Positions 33,444 to 43,747 are shown, numbered from the stretch's first letter. The stretch is DNA of 64,000 nt from UMGS1532 sp045542355 (GCA_045542355.1 JAZQKX010000042.1:26093-90092), one strand, 5' to 3'. A program made the numbers and translations. Notes: generated from the letters alone by a model not told the origin.

Positions 33444-35618
33444 CTACATATTAGAACGTTCAACACTGATTACACCCTGAATTTTCTCAAGGCGGCGGCA
33501 GATATTTTTTATATGTTCAACACCCTCGGTGCTAACCGTTAAATCAATAACGCTGTTGCCCGAGGAGATCTGCCTTGCGTTAACTGTATGGAGCGGAACC
33601 CGCATACCTGCTATTGCTATAGATATATCCGCAAGGAGCGCAGGTCGGTCAACGGCATGAATCTGCAGATGACATTTAAAGGTATCGGTATGTCCCTTTG
33701 CCCAATATGCCTTAATCCATCGCTCGGGCTCCTCGCAGGTGGAAATATCTTTTGGAACATTGTTACAGTCCCTCTTGTGGATAGAAACACCGTGGCCTCT
33801 TGTGATAAAACCGATAATTATATCCCCGGGCAAGGGGTCACAGCAACGGGAAAGCTTAATTAAACAGTTATCAATTCCCTCCACAACTACACCCTCGCTA
33901 GAGGTGGTGCGGCGGGTTTCGGTTATAATTTCGTTTATATCTACAGGCTCAGCCGTCTTCTGCATACGGTTATAATCCTCTTTGATACGAGGCATTATCT
34001 TTTGCAGAATGATGCCGCCAAAGCCTAAAGCAGCATAAAAATCGTCAATGGTTGAGCATTTCTGACGCTTGGCAATATCCTCAATAAAACTCTGCATTTT
34101 TTCATTATCAAGTCGGATATTGTTTCGGGCAAACTCTCTTTCCAGCTCTGCCTTACCAGTTTCGATGTTTTCTTCTCTGCGCTCTTTTTTAAACCAAGAG
34201 CGGATTTTGTTTCTAGCCTGACTGGTTTTGGCAATATTCAGCCAGTCACGGCTGGGTCCGTGACCCGCCTGATTAGTGGTGATAATCTCAATGATTTCGC
34301 CCATATTGATTTTATGGTTGATGGGAACAATCTTACCGTCAACCTTAGCGCCAACCATTTTATTACCAACGGCGGTGTGAATAGCATAGGCAAAGTCAAC
34401 AACGGTTGAACCAACAGGCAGATTTATAATGTCACCCTTAGGAGTAACAGCAAAAACATCTTCCTGAGACAGGTCGTTTTTAATGGTCTGCACGATATCC
34501 TCAGCATCATCCGCTTCCTTTTGAGCATCGAGAATCTGCCGAATCCAAGCAAGACGGTCTTCAAGATTCTTATCCTGTCCCTCAATGCCCTCTTTATATT
34601 TCCAGTGTGCCGCGATACCGTATTCAGCAGTATGGTGCATATCCCAGGTACGAATCTGCACTTCAAAAGGTACTCCCTCTCTACCGATAACTGTGGTATG
34701 AAGAGACTGATACATATTAGGCTTAGGCATAGAGATATAGTCCTTGAATCTACCCGGTATCGGCTGGAACATATCGTGGATTACACCTAAGATATTATAG
34801 CAATCAGCAACTGTGTTGGTTATAACACGTACAGCAAAAATATCATAGATTTCCTCAAAGCTTTTGCCTTGAATATACATTTTTCGATATATTCCGTGAA
34901 TAGATTTTACACGGCCTGTGAGTGTAATATCGGGCACAAACTCCTTTACCCTCTCCTCGATTCTCTTACGGATGCTCTCAAGATACTGCTGACGATGGTT
35001 TTTTCTCGAATTAAGCAGCGCTTCGATTTCATGGTACGCCACGGGGTCAAGGTGGGCAATGGAGATATCCTCAAGCTCCTCCTTAACCGCGCTGATACCC
35101 AATCTATGAGCAATAGGAGCATAAATCTCCAGGGTTTCATGAGCTTTTTCACGCTGTTTATATTCACTCTGGGCGTCGATGGTACGCATATTGTGGAGTC
35201 GGTCCGCCAGTTTTATGATGATAACTCGAATATCCTTAGCCATTGCCATCATCATTTTACGAACATTTTCACTTAGCTGTTGCTCATGGGTAACCAAGGG
35301 CATTTTACCCAGCTTTGTTACACCGTCTACAAGCTCTGCCACATCTCCGCCAAACTTTTTGCGGACTTCATCAAGAGATATCTCGGTATCTTCAACTACA
35401 TCATGGAGCAATGCGGCAATAACACACTCGGTGTCCATTCCCAGCTTCAAAAGAATACAGGCAACAGAAACGGGGTGCATGTAAAACGGCTCTCCCGAAA
35501 GACGCTTTTGGTCACCGTGGGCGGCAACGCAAAAATCATAAGCCTCTCTGATAAGAGAAACATCGTATTTCGAGCCTTGGTCAATCATTAAATTATGAAG
35601 ATTCTGAAAGCAATCCAT
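33444..35618 (-). CDS. relA: Bifunctional (p)ppGpp synthetase/hydrolase
   Basis: A 724-residue Rel protein. Domains in order: HD hydrolase (about 25-180, HDVVEDTE), synthetase (about 235-350, YQSLHTTVIG), TGS (about 390-450) and a C-terminal ACT domain (about 650-720). Both active sites appear intact, as in single-copy Rel enzymes of Firmicutes, so it makes and destroys the starvation alarmone. Start overlaps the recJ stop (TAAATG). Confidence 0.97.
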   Translation of the reverse strand: MDCFQNLHNLMIDQGSKYDVSLIREAYDFCVAAHGDQKRLSGEPFYMHPVSVACILLKLGMDTECVIAALLHDVVEDTEISLDEVRKKFGGDVAELVDGVTKLGKMPLVTHEQQLSENVRKMMMAMAKDIRVIIIKLADRLHNMRTIDAQSEYKQREKAHETLEIYAPIAHRLGISAVKEELEDISIAHLDPVAYHEIEALLNSRKNHRQQYLESIRKRIEERVKEFVPDITLTGRVKSIHGIYRKMYIQGKSFEEIYDIFAVRVITNTVADCYNILGVIHDMFQPIPGRFKDYISMPKPNMYQSLHTTVIGREGVPFEVQIRTWDMHHTAEYGIAAHWKYKEGIEGQDKNLEDRLAWIRQILDAQKEADDAEDIVQTIKNDLSQEDVFAVTPKGDIINLPVGSTVVDFAYAIHTAVGNKMVGAKVDGKIVPINHKINMGEIIEIITTNQAGHGPSRDWLNIAKTSQARNKIRSWFKKERREENIETGKAELEREFARNNIRLDNEKMQSFIEDIAKRQKCSTIDDFYAALGFGGIILQKIMPRIKEDYNRMQKTAEPVDINEIITETRRTTSSEGVVVEGIDNCLIKLSRCCDPLPGDIIIGFITRGHGVSIHKRDCNNVPKDISTCEEPERWIKAYWAKGHTDTFKCHLQIHAVDRPALLADISIAIAGMRVPLHTVNARQISSGNSVIDLTVSTEGVEHIKNICRRLEKIQGVISVERSNM

Positions 35619-37655
35619 TTACTGCTCACCAGCCTTTTGTGATTTTATTTTATTAAGAAATACCGAGTCCTCTAAATTTACCCTCTCAGCGTTTTGATTG
35701 ATATAATATCTTGGGTATCCGCTGTCGAGATTAACCGAAATGAGGCCCATTTCGGAGAACACATCAAGAGCCGCCATTACCTTACCTGCAGGAAGAGTCA
35801 CATGGAAAACCACTGCCTCCGCCAATACAGGGGCGCCAACTCGACGAAGATATGCGAAAATCTCCTTGAAATCGTCCCGACTGGGATATATGAGTTCAAC
35901 ATCGGTATATTTTATATTACCGCTCTGGGCACAGTTATATGCATTAAGAGACTTGAAATAAAGGTCCTCGTCTATGCCGTGGGGTCTGAGCTGACGCGCA
36001 TTCAACGTTACGCGCTTTGTACCAGCGAATTCACTCACTTCCATATTGAATGCAATATCTATGAAGTCACCAACTACAAAGGGGAAACTATCAACAGAAT
36101 ACATAAAGCACAAGGTTTGGAAAGAATAGCCATCTCTAACGACATTGAGCTTTATGTACTTTCCGCCTTTAAGCGGAACAATACCAGAAATACGGGCGTT
36201 ATATAAACCAAACAAGGGTGCAGGGTTTCCCGCGCCATAGGGCTCCATAACCTCCAGAAGCTCGGCTAATTCCACCCCGATGATTTCGGGGCGAAGCTTA
36301 CAGTCAAGGGTTATTGTAGGAGTCGAGTCGGGGACATTCTCTGCATAATCGCACAATAGATTGCAAAATTCCTCGAGCTTTTCAGCGCGGACGGTAACAC
36401 CTGCAGCCAACTCATGACCGCCGAAGAATTCAGCGACTGTAGAGGCGGAGGCAATAACCTCGAACAGGTTGAAGCCCTCAACACTTCTGCCAGAGCCACG
36501 ATAGTTTTCACCATCGCGGGAGAAAACAATAGCGGGTTTTCCGTAACGTTCCACCAGCTTTGAGGCAACGATGCCTACGATTCCGTGGTGCCAACCGTCA
36601 CCGCTTACAGTTATGATGCTTTTATGGGATAAATCACCAGAGTCGATGATATCACAAGCTTCGGAATACACCTGTTCACAAAGGCTTTGTCTTTCGTGGT
36701 TAACGCGGTCCAGCTCCTCGGCTATCCCAAGGGCTGATGCGTAATCATTTGATACCAGCAATTCAACCGCTCTGAGACTGCTACCCATTCTACCTGCCGC
36801 ATTGATTCTGGGAACAAGCTGGAAAGAAACATTTCCTACATTCAAGGCTTTATCAGAGGAACAGGACACCTCTTTAAGCGCAGCTACACCCACGCTGGGA
36901 GAATTGTTAATGGTCTGCAGACCCATCTTGCAAATTGCGCGATTTTCTGATATCAAAGGAACGATATCTCCAATGGTACCAAGAGAAATCAAGTCAGCAT
37001 ATCTGAGGAGCAATTCTTCAGGTTCGCCTCCGTCTATAGCGCAAATTAGTTTAAAAGCGACACCCACACCTGCAAGGTTTTTACAATAGCTAATATCGTC
37101 AAGGCGGTGGGGGTCTACTACTGCTACAGCATTAGGAAGATTACCTTGGGGAATATGATGGTCGGTTACTACAACATCCATACCCAACTCATTTGCATGG
37201 GTGATTTCTGCTTCACAGTTTATTCCGTTGTCAACCGTTATAATCAACTCGGTGCCGTCTGCATGCAATTTATCAACAGCAGATATATTCATACCATAGC
37301 CCTCGGTTAATCTATCGGGGATATAATATCCCACATTGGCCCCGCAGGAACTGAGATAGGAATAAAGAAGTGCAGTGGCGGTCACGCCATCGCAGTCATA
37401 GTCTCCGTATACAACGATTTTCTCCCCCTTTTCCAAGGCGGAAATTACCCTTTCTGCGGCAATATCCATATCGGCTAAGGAATATGGGTCCTCGGGAGAA
37501 TAGGAATCACTTAAAAATTCCTCTAAATCATAAGGCTCGGTTATGCCTCTTTTAACAGCTAACAAAGCCAAAAATGAATCCACATCACATTCCTCTGCCA
37601 ACTCACGGGCAAGAGACGTGTCGCCCTCCAACAGCTTCCACTTTTTAAGAGCCAT
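35619..37655 (-). CDS. recJ: Single-stranded-DNA exonuclease RecJ
   Basis: A 678-residue DHH-family 5'-3' exonuclease for repair and recombination. YGDYDCDGVTATALLY and VTDHH (DHH motif) mark the catalytic core; GSGRSVEGFNLFE and GGHELAAGVT belong to the DHHA1 domain; an OB fold and a C-terminal extension follow. GGGGGG-rich ribosome site precedes the ATG. It heads a recJ-relA-dtd-MBL-hemZ-mtnN operon. Confidence 0.96.
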   Translation of the reverse strand: MALKKWKLLEGDTSLARELAEECDVDSFLALLAVKRGITEPYDLEEFLSDSYSPEDPYSLADMDIAAERVISALEKGEKIVVYGDYDCDGVTATALLYSYLSSCGANVGYYIPDRLTEGYGMNISAVDKLHADGTELIITVDNGINCEAEITHANELGMDVVVTDHHIPQGNLPNAVAVVDPHRLDDISYCKNLAGVGVAFKLICAIDGGEPEELLLRYADLISLGTIGDIVPLISENRAICKMGLQTINNSPSVGVAALKEVSCSSDKALNVGNVSFQLVPRINAAGRMGSSLRAVELLVSNDYASALGIAEELDRVNHERQSLCEQVYSEACDIIDSGDLSHKSIITVSGDGWHHGIVGIVASKLVERYGKPAIVFSRDGENYRGSGRSVEGFNLFEVIASASTVAEFFGGHELAAGVTVRAEKLEEFCNLLCDYAENVPDSTPTITLDCKLRPEIIGVELAELLEVMEPYGAGNPAPLFGLYNARISGIVPLKGGKYIKLNVVRDGYSFQTLCFMYSVDSFPFVVGDFIDIAFNMEVSEFAGTKRVTLNARQLRPHGIDEDLYFKSLNAYNCAQSGNIKYTDVELIYPSRDDFKEIFAYLRRVGAPVLAEAVVFHVTLPAGKVMAALDVFSEMGLISVNLDSGYPRYYINQNAERVNLEDSVFLNKIKSQKAGEQ

Positions 37656-37691
37656 AACTTCACCCCCCTAAAAAATATATATTATTATGTT

Positions 37692-37720
37692 ATTTTACCA
37701 TAAACTAATTTTTTTTACAA
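37692..37720 (-). promoter_or_regulatory. Sigma-A promoter of the recJ-relA operon
   Basis: TTGTAA (37720-37715), 17 bp, TAAAAT (37697-37692). Confidence 0.75.
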
Positions 37721-37739
37721 CAGTAATAATGCTTATTTG

Positions 37740-37775
37740 CAAAAAAATATAACCCCGATGAGCGGGGTTATATCT
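37740..37775 (-). terminator. Terminator after metK
   Basis: AACCCCG/CGGGGTT stem with a CTCAT loop, followed by ATATTTTTTT on the minus strand. Confidence 0.88.
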
Positions 37776-37787
37776 CAATGAATGCAA

Positions 37788-38969
37788 TTATTTTATATTT
37801 CTTTTTAATTCCTCGGTCTTATTTGTTTTTTCCCAAGGAATATCCAAATCAATTCTGCCCATGTGTCCGTATGCGGCGAGTTGGCGGTATATCGGTCTGC
37901 GAAGGCCCAACTTTCTGATAATGGCGGCGGGTCTTAAATCAAACACCTTGTTCACAGCCTCGATTATCTTCTCATCGGAATATCTTCCTGTGCCGAAGGT
38001 ATCAATCATAACCGAAACAGGCTTAGCCACACCTATAGCATAGGCTATCTGGATTTCACACTTTGCGGCAAGTCCTGCGGCAACTACATTTTTAGCAACC
38101 CAACGGGCGGCATAGGCGGCTGAACGGTCAACCTTTGTGGGGTCTTTACCGGAGAATGCTCCGCCACCATGACGGGCATAACCGCCGTATGTATCCACGA
38201 TTATCTTTCTGCCTGTGAGACCTGTGTCACCCTCTGGACCGCCTACAACAAAGCGACCTGTGGGGTTGATATAAATTTTTGTGTTGTCATCAAGAAGTCT
38301 TGCGGGGATTATTGGCTTAATGACATGAGTAAGAATATCCTTGCGTAGGGTCTGAAGGTCAATTTCGGGACGGTGCTGAGAAGAAACAACTATAGCCTCT
38401 ACCCTCTTAGGAATTCCGTTCTGGTATTCCACGGTCACCTGACTCTTGCCGTCGGGACGTAGATAAGGAAGTACACCGCTTTTGCGTACCTCTGTGAGCT
38501 TATGGGAAAGCTTATGAGAAAGCGAGATTGCCAAGGGCATAAGTTCCTCGGTTTCATTACAGGCATAGCCGAACATCATGCCCTGGTCACCTGCACCGTT
38601 TTCATTCTCATCGTTGTCGGCACCCTGCTTTGCCTCGTAGGATTTATCAACACCCATAGCAATATCGGGAGACTGCTTATCAAGACGAACATTTACCTCG
38701 CAGGTATTGCCATCGAAGCCCTGAAGCTCACTGTCGTAGCCGATGTCACAAACAACCTCTCTTACGATTTTTTCAATATCAACCTGAGCGGTGGTCGTGA
38801 TTTCACCCATAACATTTACAACACCTGTTGTAGCAAAGCTTTCACAGGCAACACGGGCGGCAGGGTCTTGAGCTATTATTGCATCCAGAACAGCGTCGGA
38901 AATCTGGTCGCAAACCTTATCGGGATGACCCTCGGTTACGGATTCTGAAGTAAATAAAAATTTTGCCAT
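37788..38969 (-). CDS. metK: S-adenosylmethionine synthetase
   Basis: The 393-residue enzyme making SAM from methionine and ATP. Start chosen at 38969 (MAKFLFTSESVTEGHPDKV), with AGAAAGG upstream; the longer frame to 39083 would read through the riboswitch terminator. Seen: GAGDQGMMFGYA and GGGAFSGKDPTKVDRS loops. A SAM-I riboswitch in the leader controls it by end-product feedback. Confidence 0.98.
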   Translation of the reverse strand: MAKFLFTSESVTEGHPDKVCDQISDAVLDAIIAQDPAARVACESFATTGVVNVMGEITTTAQVDIEKIVREVVCDIGYDSELQGFDGNTCEVNVRLDKQSPDIAMGVDKSYEAKQGADNDENENGAGDQGMMFGYACNETEELMPLAISLSHKLSHKLTEVRKSGVLPYLRPDGKSQVTVEYQNGIPKRVEAIVVSSQHRPEIDLQTLRKDILTHVIKPIIPARLLDDNTKIYINPTGRFVVGGPEGDTGLTGRKIIVDTYGGYARHGGGAFSGKDPTKVDRSAAYAARWVAKNVVAAGLAAKCEIQIAYAIGVAKPVSVMIDTFGTGRYSDEKIIEAVNKVFDLRPAAIIRKLGLRRPIYRQLAAYGHMGRIDLDIPWEKTNKTEELKRNIK

Positions 38970-39014
38970 TTTACTTTTCCTTTCTTTTTTCGGGTAAATA
39001 TCCTCTATTTCGTA

Positions 39015-39145
39015 AAAAGAAAAACCCACCGAAAGGCGGGCATATCTAACCTCATCTCTCGGAAATTCCGCAGGATTTGGCACCTTGCAAAAGCAGGTTG
39101 CCGGGCGTCACAGGGCCTGTTCCCTCAGCCACTCTTGATAAGTAG
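39015..39145 (-). promoter_or_regulatory. SAM-I riboswitch with terminator
   Basis: The aptamer reads on the minus strand from CTTATCAAGAGTGGCTGAGGG (first 19 bases at about 39142) through GGCAACC and GGTGCCAAATCC to CCGAGAGATGAG near 39053. A terminator stem (CCCGCC/GGTGGG) with a T run follows at 39041-39017. High SAM should stop metK transcription. Confidence 0.96.
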
Positions 39146-39165
39146 GTTATTCAATTACTAATAAC

Positions 39166-39194
39166 ATTTTAACACTATCCGTCCAAAAGGTCAA
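39166..39194 (-). promoter_or_regulatory. Sigma-A promoter of metK
   Basis: TTGACC (39194-39189), 17 bp, TAAAAT (39171-39166), just upstream of the SAM-I riboswitch. Confidence 0.82.
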
Positions 39195-39212
39195 GCGGTA
39201 TATTATGGTTTT

Positions 39213-39800
39213 TTAGATTTTGTTTTTAAGTATAGGTGAAAGTTTTTTATAAATAAGGAAACATATCACAGAAGCGGTAAGCCCTTTTATAAAGGTGAAG
39301 GGCAGATTAAAGATAAGCAAAGCCTCCCAGAGATTATCTACAGAGGGCAAGATAGCTTTATACATGCCCATTATGGTTTCCATAGGCATATAGAGTCTGG
39401 CATAGGTTGGATAAACGATATAATAGTTGCTGAAAACACCCACAACCGCCATCGCCACCGAGCCTGAAAGAGAGCCTATCAAAGCGCCGAGCCTTGTTTT
39501 CTTGTGTTTGTAAATTATACCTGCGGTATATACAAAAACTGCGCCTAAGATGAAATTAGAAAGCTCCCCGACTGTAAGAGTACGGGAAATAAATACATGC
39601 AAAAGATTTTTGATGAAACAACTCAAAACTCCATAGATTGGTCCGAAAGTAAAGGAAGTTATTAAAGAGGGCAACTCAGATATATCAAAGCTTATAAATG
39701 ATGGCATGAACGGAACGCTAAAATCAAGGAGCATCAGAATAAAGCTAAGTGTACCCATAATAGCCGTTACAACCATGCCTCTTGTGTTAATCTTCTTCAT
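39213..39800 (-). CDS. ribU: Riboflavin ECF transporter substrate-binding (S) component, RibU-like
   Basis: A 195-residue protein with about five to six membrane segments, of the ECF-RibU type. It would bind riboflavin and use a shared energising module. An FMN riboswitch directly upstream supports this substrate. Start at 39800 (MKKINTRG) follows GAGG by eight bases; the frame to 39827 overlaps the terminator. GELSNFILG and SFDISELPSLI are typical segments. Confidence 0.93.
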   Translation of the reverse strand: MKKINTRGMVVTAIMGTLSFILMLLDFSVPFMPSFISFDISELPSLITSFTFGPIYGVLSCFIKNLLHVFISRTLTVGELSNFILGAVFVYTAGIIYKHKKTRLGALIGSLSGSVAMAVVGVFSNYYIVYPTYARLYMPMETIMGMYKAILPSVDNLWEALLIFNLPFTFIKGLTASVICFLIYKKLSPILKNKI

Positions 39801-39814
39801 ATCTAAAACCTCAC

Positions 39815-39984
39815 AAAAAAGCCCCACACCAAAAGGTATGGGGCAAAAATTTTTATAGGATATGCTTTCCCATCCGGACTTTACCGTCGGCTTTGGAATT
39901 TCACCAAATCAACCACCGCAAGGTGGCTCACGGGCTTAAGCTAAAAAGCTAACACCGTCGGTCAAGGAATTACACCTTGCCCCA
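39815..39984 (-). promoter_or_regulatory. FMN riboswitch with terminator
   Basis: On the minus strand: GGGGCAAGGTGTAATTCC start near 39983, then GACCGACGGT, CCCGTGAGCC, GATTTGGTGAAATTCC, GCCGACGGT and GTCCGGATGGGA, the RFN-element landmarks, ending near 39858. A stem GCCCCATACC/GGTGTGGGGC and T run (39844-39815) forms the terminator; its T run abuts the ribU ribosome site. Confidence 0.97.
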
Positions 39985-40005
39985 AACACTATACATTTCC
40001 CTTAT

Positions 40006-40033
40006 ATTATACACCTTAAGCCTTGTTTGTCAA
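40006..40033 (-). promoter_or_regulatory. Promoter of the FMN riboswitch unit
   Basis: TTGACA (40033-40028), 16 bp, TATAAT (40011-40006); the -35 box lies inside the last codons of gpsA. Confidence 0.82.
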
Positions 40034-41023
40034 CCAGGAAGTTTCGTGCTCTGCCTTTGAAGGTCTTGTCATGAGGCGCTTTAGAACATCCTCCGGAGTT
40101 TTTCCTTCGTAAAGCAAAGTGTATACACTTTCTGATATTGGCATATCTACTCCCTCGGCTTTTGCTAAGACATGCGCAATTTTTGCGGCGTGATATCCCT
40201 CTACTGTGCCAACCATATCCAAGGCTTCCTCCACAGAAACACCTTTTCCAACAAGGTTACCAAAGCGGTTATTACGGCTGTGCTTTGAAGTACAGGTAAC
40301 TATAAGATCCCCAAGACCTGTTAGCCCTGCAAAGGTTTCTTCACGGGCGCCTAATTTCTCACCAAGCCTTGCTATTTCTGAGAGTCCTCTTGTGATAAGC
40401 GCAGCTTTGGTGTTATCGCCCAAGCCCATGCCCTCGCAAACACCTGCGGCAACGGCAATTATATTTTTAAATACTCCTCCAAACTCTACACCTACCATAT
40501 CGTCACCTGTATAGATTCTAAGGGTTTCGCTCTTCATTATTTTTTGTACAAATTTCGCAGCATCCAAGCTTTTTGATGCTGCAACCAAGGAGGTTGGAAC
40601 ATGACGTGCCACCTCTTCGGCGTGGGAGGGACCCGACAAAACAACAATTGTGGTCTTAGGCAAATAATGTTCAATAACTTCTGAAAGGCGCTTACAGTCC
40701 TTGGAAAGGCCCTTTGCAACATTAACAACAAGGGGTAGATTTTTAATCTCGCTCAATCTTTTTGCAGTTTCTTCAACTGCAAAAGATGGGGTGGCTATAA
40801 TAGCCATATCGCATCCGTCTGCAACCGAAATATCAGTGGAAATTGCAATATTCTCAGGGATTTTTATACCCGATAGGAGCTTTGCATTTTCGCGTTTTAC
40901 AGACAACTCCTCTGCTTCCCTTTGGAAAGGTGTCCAAAGGGTTACGAAATTTCCGTTATAATGCGCACTTAAAGCCAGTGCAATTCCCCAACCACCTGAG
41001 CCTAAAACAACTATTTTAAACAT
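40016..41023 (-). CDS. gpsA: Glycerol-3-phosphate dehydrogenase [NAD(P)+]
   Basis: A 335-residue enzyme that makes sn-glycerol-3-phosphate for phospholipids. Start at 41023 (MFKIVVLGSGGWG) with AAAGGAG upstream; the longer frame overlaps der. Seen: the GSGGWG nucleotide loop, VNVAKGLSK, SGPSHAEEVA, GGVFKNIIAVAAG with the catalytic Lys, and TSKHSRNNRFG. Confidence 0.97.
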   Translation of the reverse strand: MFKIVVLGSGGWGIALALSAHYNGNFVTLWTPFQREAEELSVKRENAKLLSGIKIPENIAISTDISVADGCDMAIIATPSFAVEETAKRLSEIKNLPLVVNVAKGLSKDCKRLSEVIEHYLPKTTIVVLSGPSHAEEVARHVPTSLVAASKSLDAAKFVQKIMKSETLRIYTGDDMVGVEFGGVFKNIIAVAAGVCEGMGLGDNTKAALITRGLSEIARLGEKLGAREETFAGLTGLGDLIVTCTSKHSRNNRFGNLVGKGVSVEEALDMVGTVEGYHAAKIAHVLAKAEGVDMPISESVYTLLYEGKTPEDVLKRLMTRPSKAEHETSWLTNKA

Positions 41024-41039
41024 AAAACTCTCCTTTGTC

Positions 41040-42368
41040 TTAAGCCTTTCTGTCACCTCGCTCACGGATTACAAAACGAACAGGGGTACCTTCCAGACCG
41101 AAAGTAGAACGTATCTGATTTTCTAAATAACGCTGGTACGAAAAGTGAAACAACTCTGCTCTGTTGCAGAAGCAAACAAAAGTAGGCGGACAAGTAGACG
41201 CCTGTGTCATATAATATATTTTCAAGCGCTTACCCTTATCGGTAGGAGGCTGTGTTCTGGCAGTTGCTTCGGCAAGAATATCGTTGAGCATACCTGTTGA
41301 AATGCGCATTGAATTCTGGGTATGAACATATTTGATGAGCTCAAAAAGTCTGTCTAATCGCTGACCTGTTTTTGCAGATATAAAGATAATGGGAGCGAAG
41401 GACATAAAGGAAAAATCCTGCATAAGTTTTTTGCGGTATTTATCCATGGTATCTCCGCTTTTTTCCACGATATCCCATTTATTAACTGCAATTATACAAG
41501 CTTTGCCTTGCTCTAACGCTAATCCTGCTACCTTGGAATCCTGCTCAGTAAAGCCCTCAACACCATCTATCATTATAACACAAACCTGTGCACGGTCAAT
41601 AGCCATCTGAGCGCGAAGCACACTGTATTTTTCTATTTGGTCGTCGACTTTGCTTTTTCGTCTGAGCCCAGCGGTATCGATAAAATTGAATTTTCCGTGC
41701 TTATTCTCCACCATTGTATCTATAGCATCACGGGTTGTACCTGCGATATCTGAAACAATGGAACGCTCCTCGCCGGAAATTTTATTAACAAGGCTGGATT
41801 TTCCCGCATTAGGCTTACCTATGACGGCAACCTCTATTATATCGCTTTCCTCGTCTTCTTCATCAGAGATGGGCAGATGCTGGAACACAGCGTCAAGCAA
41901 ATCGCCTGTTCCGTGGCCGTGCACCGAAGAAACGGCTATAGGGTCACCAATGCCGAGATTATAGAATTCATAAAACTCCAACGGCGTGTCGCCGATTGCA
42001 TCGCATTTATTGACACACAATACCACAGGTTTGCCGCTTTTTTGCAAAATAGAAGCAACCTCATAGTCCGAAGCAGTTACGCCAGACTTTAAATCCACAA
42101 CAAATATGATTACATTTGCCATGTCTATCGCAAGATTTGCCTGTCGACGCATTTCTGAGAGAATCACATCTCCCGCATCCGGCTCGATACCGCCTGTGTC
42201 TATAAGCATAAAGCTACGGTTGTTCCATTCGGCGGTGCCGTAAATACGGTCGCGGGTAACACCTGGGGTGTCGTCAACTATAGAAAGACGCTTACCGCAA
42301 ATTTTGTTAAAAAGTGTTGACTTGCCTACATTAGGTCTGCCAACAACTGCAACTACAGGTTTTGCCAT
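41040..42368 (-). CDS. der: GTPase Der (EngA)
   Basis: A 442-residue ribosome-assembly GTPase with two G domains (GRPNVGKST at 10; GKPNAGKSS near 184) and a C-terminal KH-like domain. NKCD and NKWD confer guanine specificity. It lies in the clostridial order DUF512-der-gpsA, with normal length. Confidence 0.98.
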   Translation of the reverse strand: MAKPVVAVVGRPNVGKSTLFNKICGKRLSIVDDTPGVTRDRIYGTAEWNNRSFMLIDTGGIEPDAGDVILSEMRRQANLAIDMANVIIFVVDLKSGVTASDYEVASILQKSGKPVVLCVNKCDAIGDTPLEFYEFYNLGIGDPIAVSSVHGHGTGDLLDAVFQHLPISDEEDEESDIIEVAVIGKPNAGKSSLVNKISGEERSIVSDIAGTTRDAIDTMVENKHGKFNFIDTAGLRRKSKVDDQIEKYSVLRAQMAIDRAQVCVIMIDGVEGFTEQDSKVAGLALEQGKACIIAVNKWDIVEKSGDTMDKYRKKLMQDFSFMSFAPIIFISAKTGQRLDRLFELIKYVHTQNSMRISTGMLNDILAEATARTQPPTDKGKRLKIYYMTQASTCPPTFVCFCNRAELFHFSYQRYLENQIRSTFGLEGTPVRFVIRERGDRKA

Positions 42369-42372
42369 TCTC

Positions 42373-43671
42373 TTACCTCCCTAAAAGTTTATCTATCAAA
42401 TCGTATCCGTCGTTTTGGACGGGTGTTATTTTTACATTCAGTTCTTTTTCCAGCTGGGACAGAGTTACATCATCTAAGAAGCAGTCCTCGCCCTGTCGGA
42501 GCATAGACATTGGAATCAAGGCTTCGTCGCCTAATTCCATTCCTTTAAGCTGATCTATGATATCCCCGGCTGTTATGAGCCCAGCAACGGTGATTTTAGG
42601 CCCGAAAAAATTGTTTTTAATAGGGTATACAGTGCCACGGAAACCGCTGAATTTGTTCTCAACATCCGCCACAATATTCCTTAGTAAAGGGAATGCTAAT
42701 TCTCCTGTTATAACCGAAACTTGTCGATTACCCTGCCAATCATCGATATCATCTAACGAAGACTTAGCTTCACTTTTAAGCATCGCCCAAAGGCCAACTC
42801 CGTTTTCTAACTGCAAAAAGTCTCCGTAGTATTCTGCATCGGGTATCTCCCGCTCAGCCAGAAGATAAAATTCATCGGCAGCATAGCAAACGCGCTCTCC
42901 CCGCTCCTCCCAAAGTTTATCACCAAATTCCTCAATGATATCTAAAACCGCGGTAGCAGAAGATTTATCGAAAGATTTTAGGTCACAAAGTCCGCCGCGG
43001 TGCTTTGTAAGGCCTACAGGAACACAGGCAACACAGCCCACACTTTCAAATTTAGTTAAATCTCGCAACGAGCGACGAAGCTCCTCACCATCATTATAAC
43101 CAGGAACCAGCACAAGCTGACAATTAAGGGCAATTCCAGCCTCTGCCAGACGGTAAAGCACATTTAGAGAATCCCCCGCAAAACGATTATTCATCATCTT
43201 ACACCGGAGTTTGGGATTGGTGGTATGAACAGAGATATTTATGGGGCTAATGTGCATTTTAATGATGCGCTCCACCTCGTGATCTGTAATATTGGTAAGA
43301 GTAATATAATTCCCAAAAAGAAAAGAAAGTCTGGAGTCGTCGTCTTTAAAATACAAGCTTTCCCTCATACCATCGGGCATCTGATCTATGAAACAGAATA
43401 TACATTTGTTTCTACAGGAATGTTGCTCGTCCATAAGGTAGGTGGAGAATTCCATGCCGCACTCTTGATATTCGTCTTTTTTAATTTTGATTTTTTTCAG
43501 CTTACCGTGGCGGTTAATAACCAAAAGCAAACGCTTTTCATTTTGATAGAAGCGATAATCCAACACATCTATGATTTCATTGCCGTTGATAGAGAGCAGT
43601 TCGTCGTTTGGCTTAACTCCAGCTTTATCGGCTGGTGAATACTTCTCAACACTCATAACAAAAACCGACAT
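42373..43671 (-). CDS. DUF512 PDZ/radical SAM protein
   Basis: A 432-residue protein of a family conserved in Clostridia: an N-terminal PDZ-like domain (about 8-70, SPADKAGVKPNDELLSING), a radical SAM-type motif CRNKCIFCFIDQMP, and the C-terminal DUF512 domain (KITVAGLITAGDII). Function is unknown; it always seems to travel with der. GGGAGG precedes the ATG. Confidence 0.9.
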   Translation of the reverse strand: MSVFVMSVEKYSPADKAGVKPNDELLSINGNEIIDVLDYRFYQNEKRLLLVINRHGKLKKIKIKKDEYQECGMEFSTYLMDEQHSCRNKCIFCFIDQMPDGMRESLYFKDDDSRLSFLFGNYITLTNITDHEVERIIKMHISPINISVHTTNPKLRCKMMNNRFAGDSLNVLYRLAEAGIALNCQLVLVPGYNDGEELRRSLRDLTKFESVGCVACVPVGLTKHRGGLCDLKSFDKSSATAVLDIIEEFGDKLWEERGERVCYAADEFYLLAEREIPDAEYYGDFLQLENGVGLWAMLKSEAKSSLDDIDDWQGNRQVSVITGELAFPLLRNIVADVENKFSGFRGTVYPIKNNFFGPKITVAGLITAGDIIDQLKGMELGDEALIPMSMLRQGEDCFLDDVTLSQLEKELNVKITPVQNDGYDLIDKLLGR

Positions 43672-43747
43672 TTACTCACACCTCCCTTTACTTACCACTT
43701 TCAATAAAAAACGCCCAATACGTATGTATTAGGCGTTCGATTGAGAA

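Noticed and set aside
39015..39984. SAM-I and FMN riboswitches as novel regulatory elements
   Set aside because: Both match well-known classes and regulate the expected genes (metK and a riboflavin transporter).
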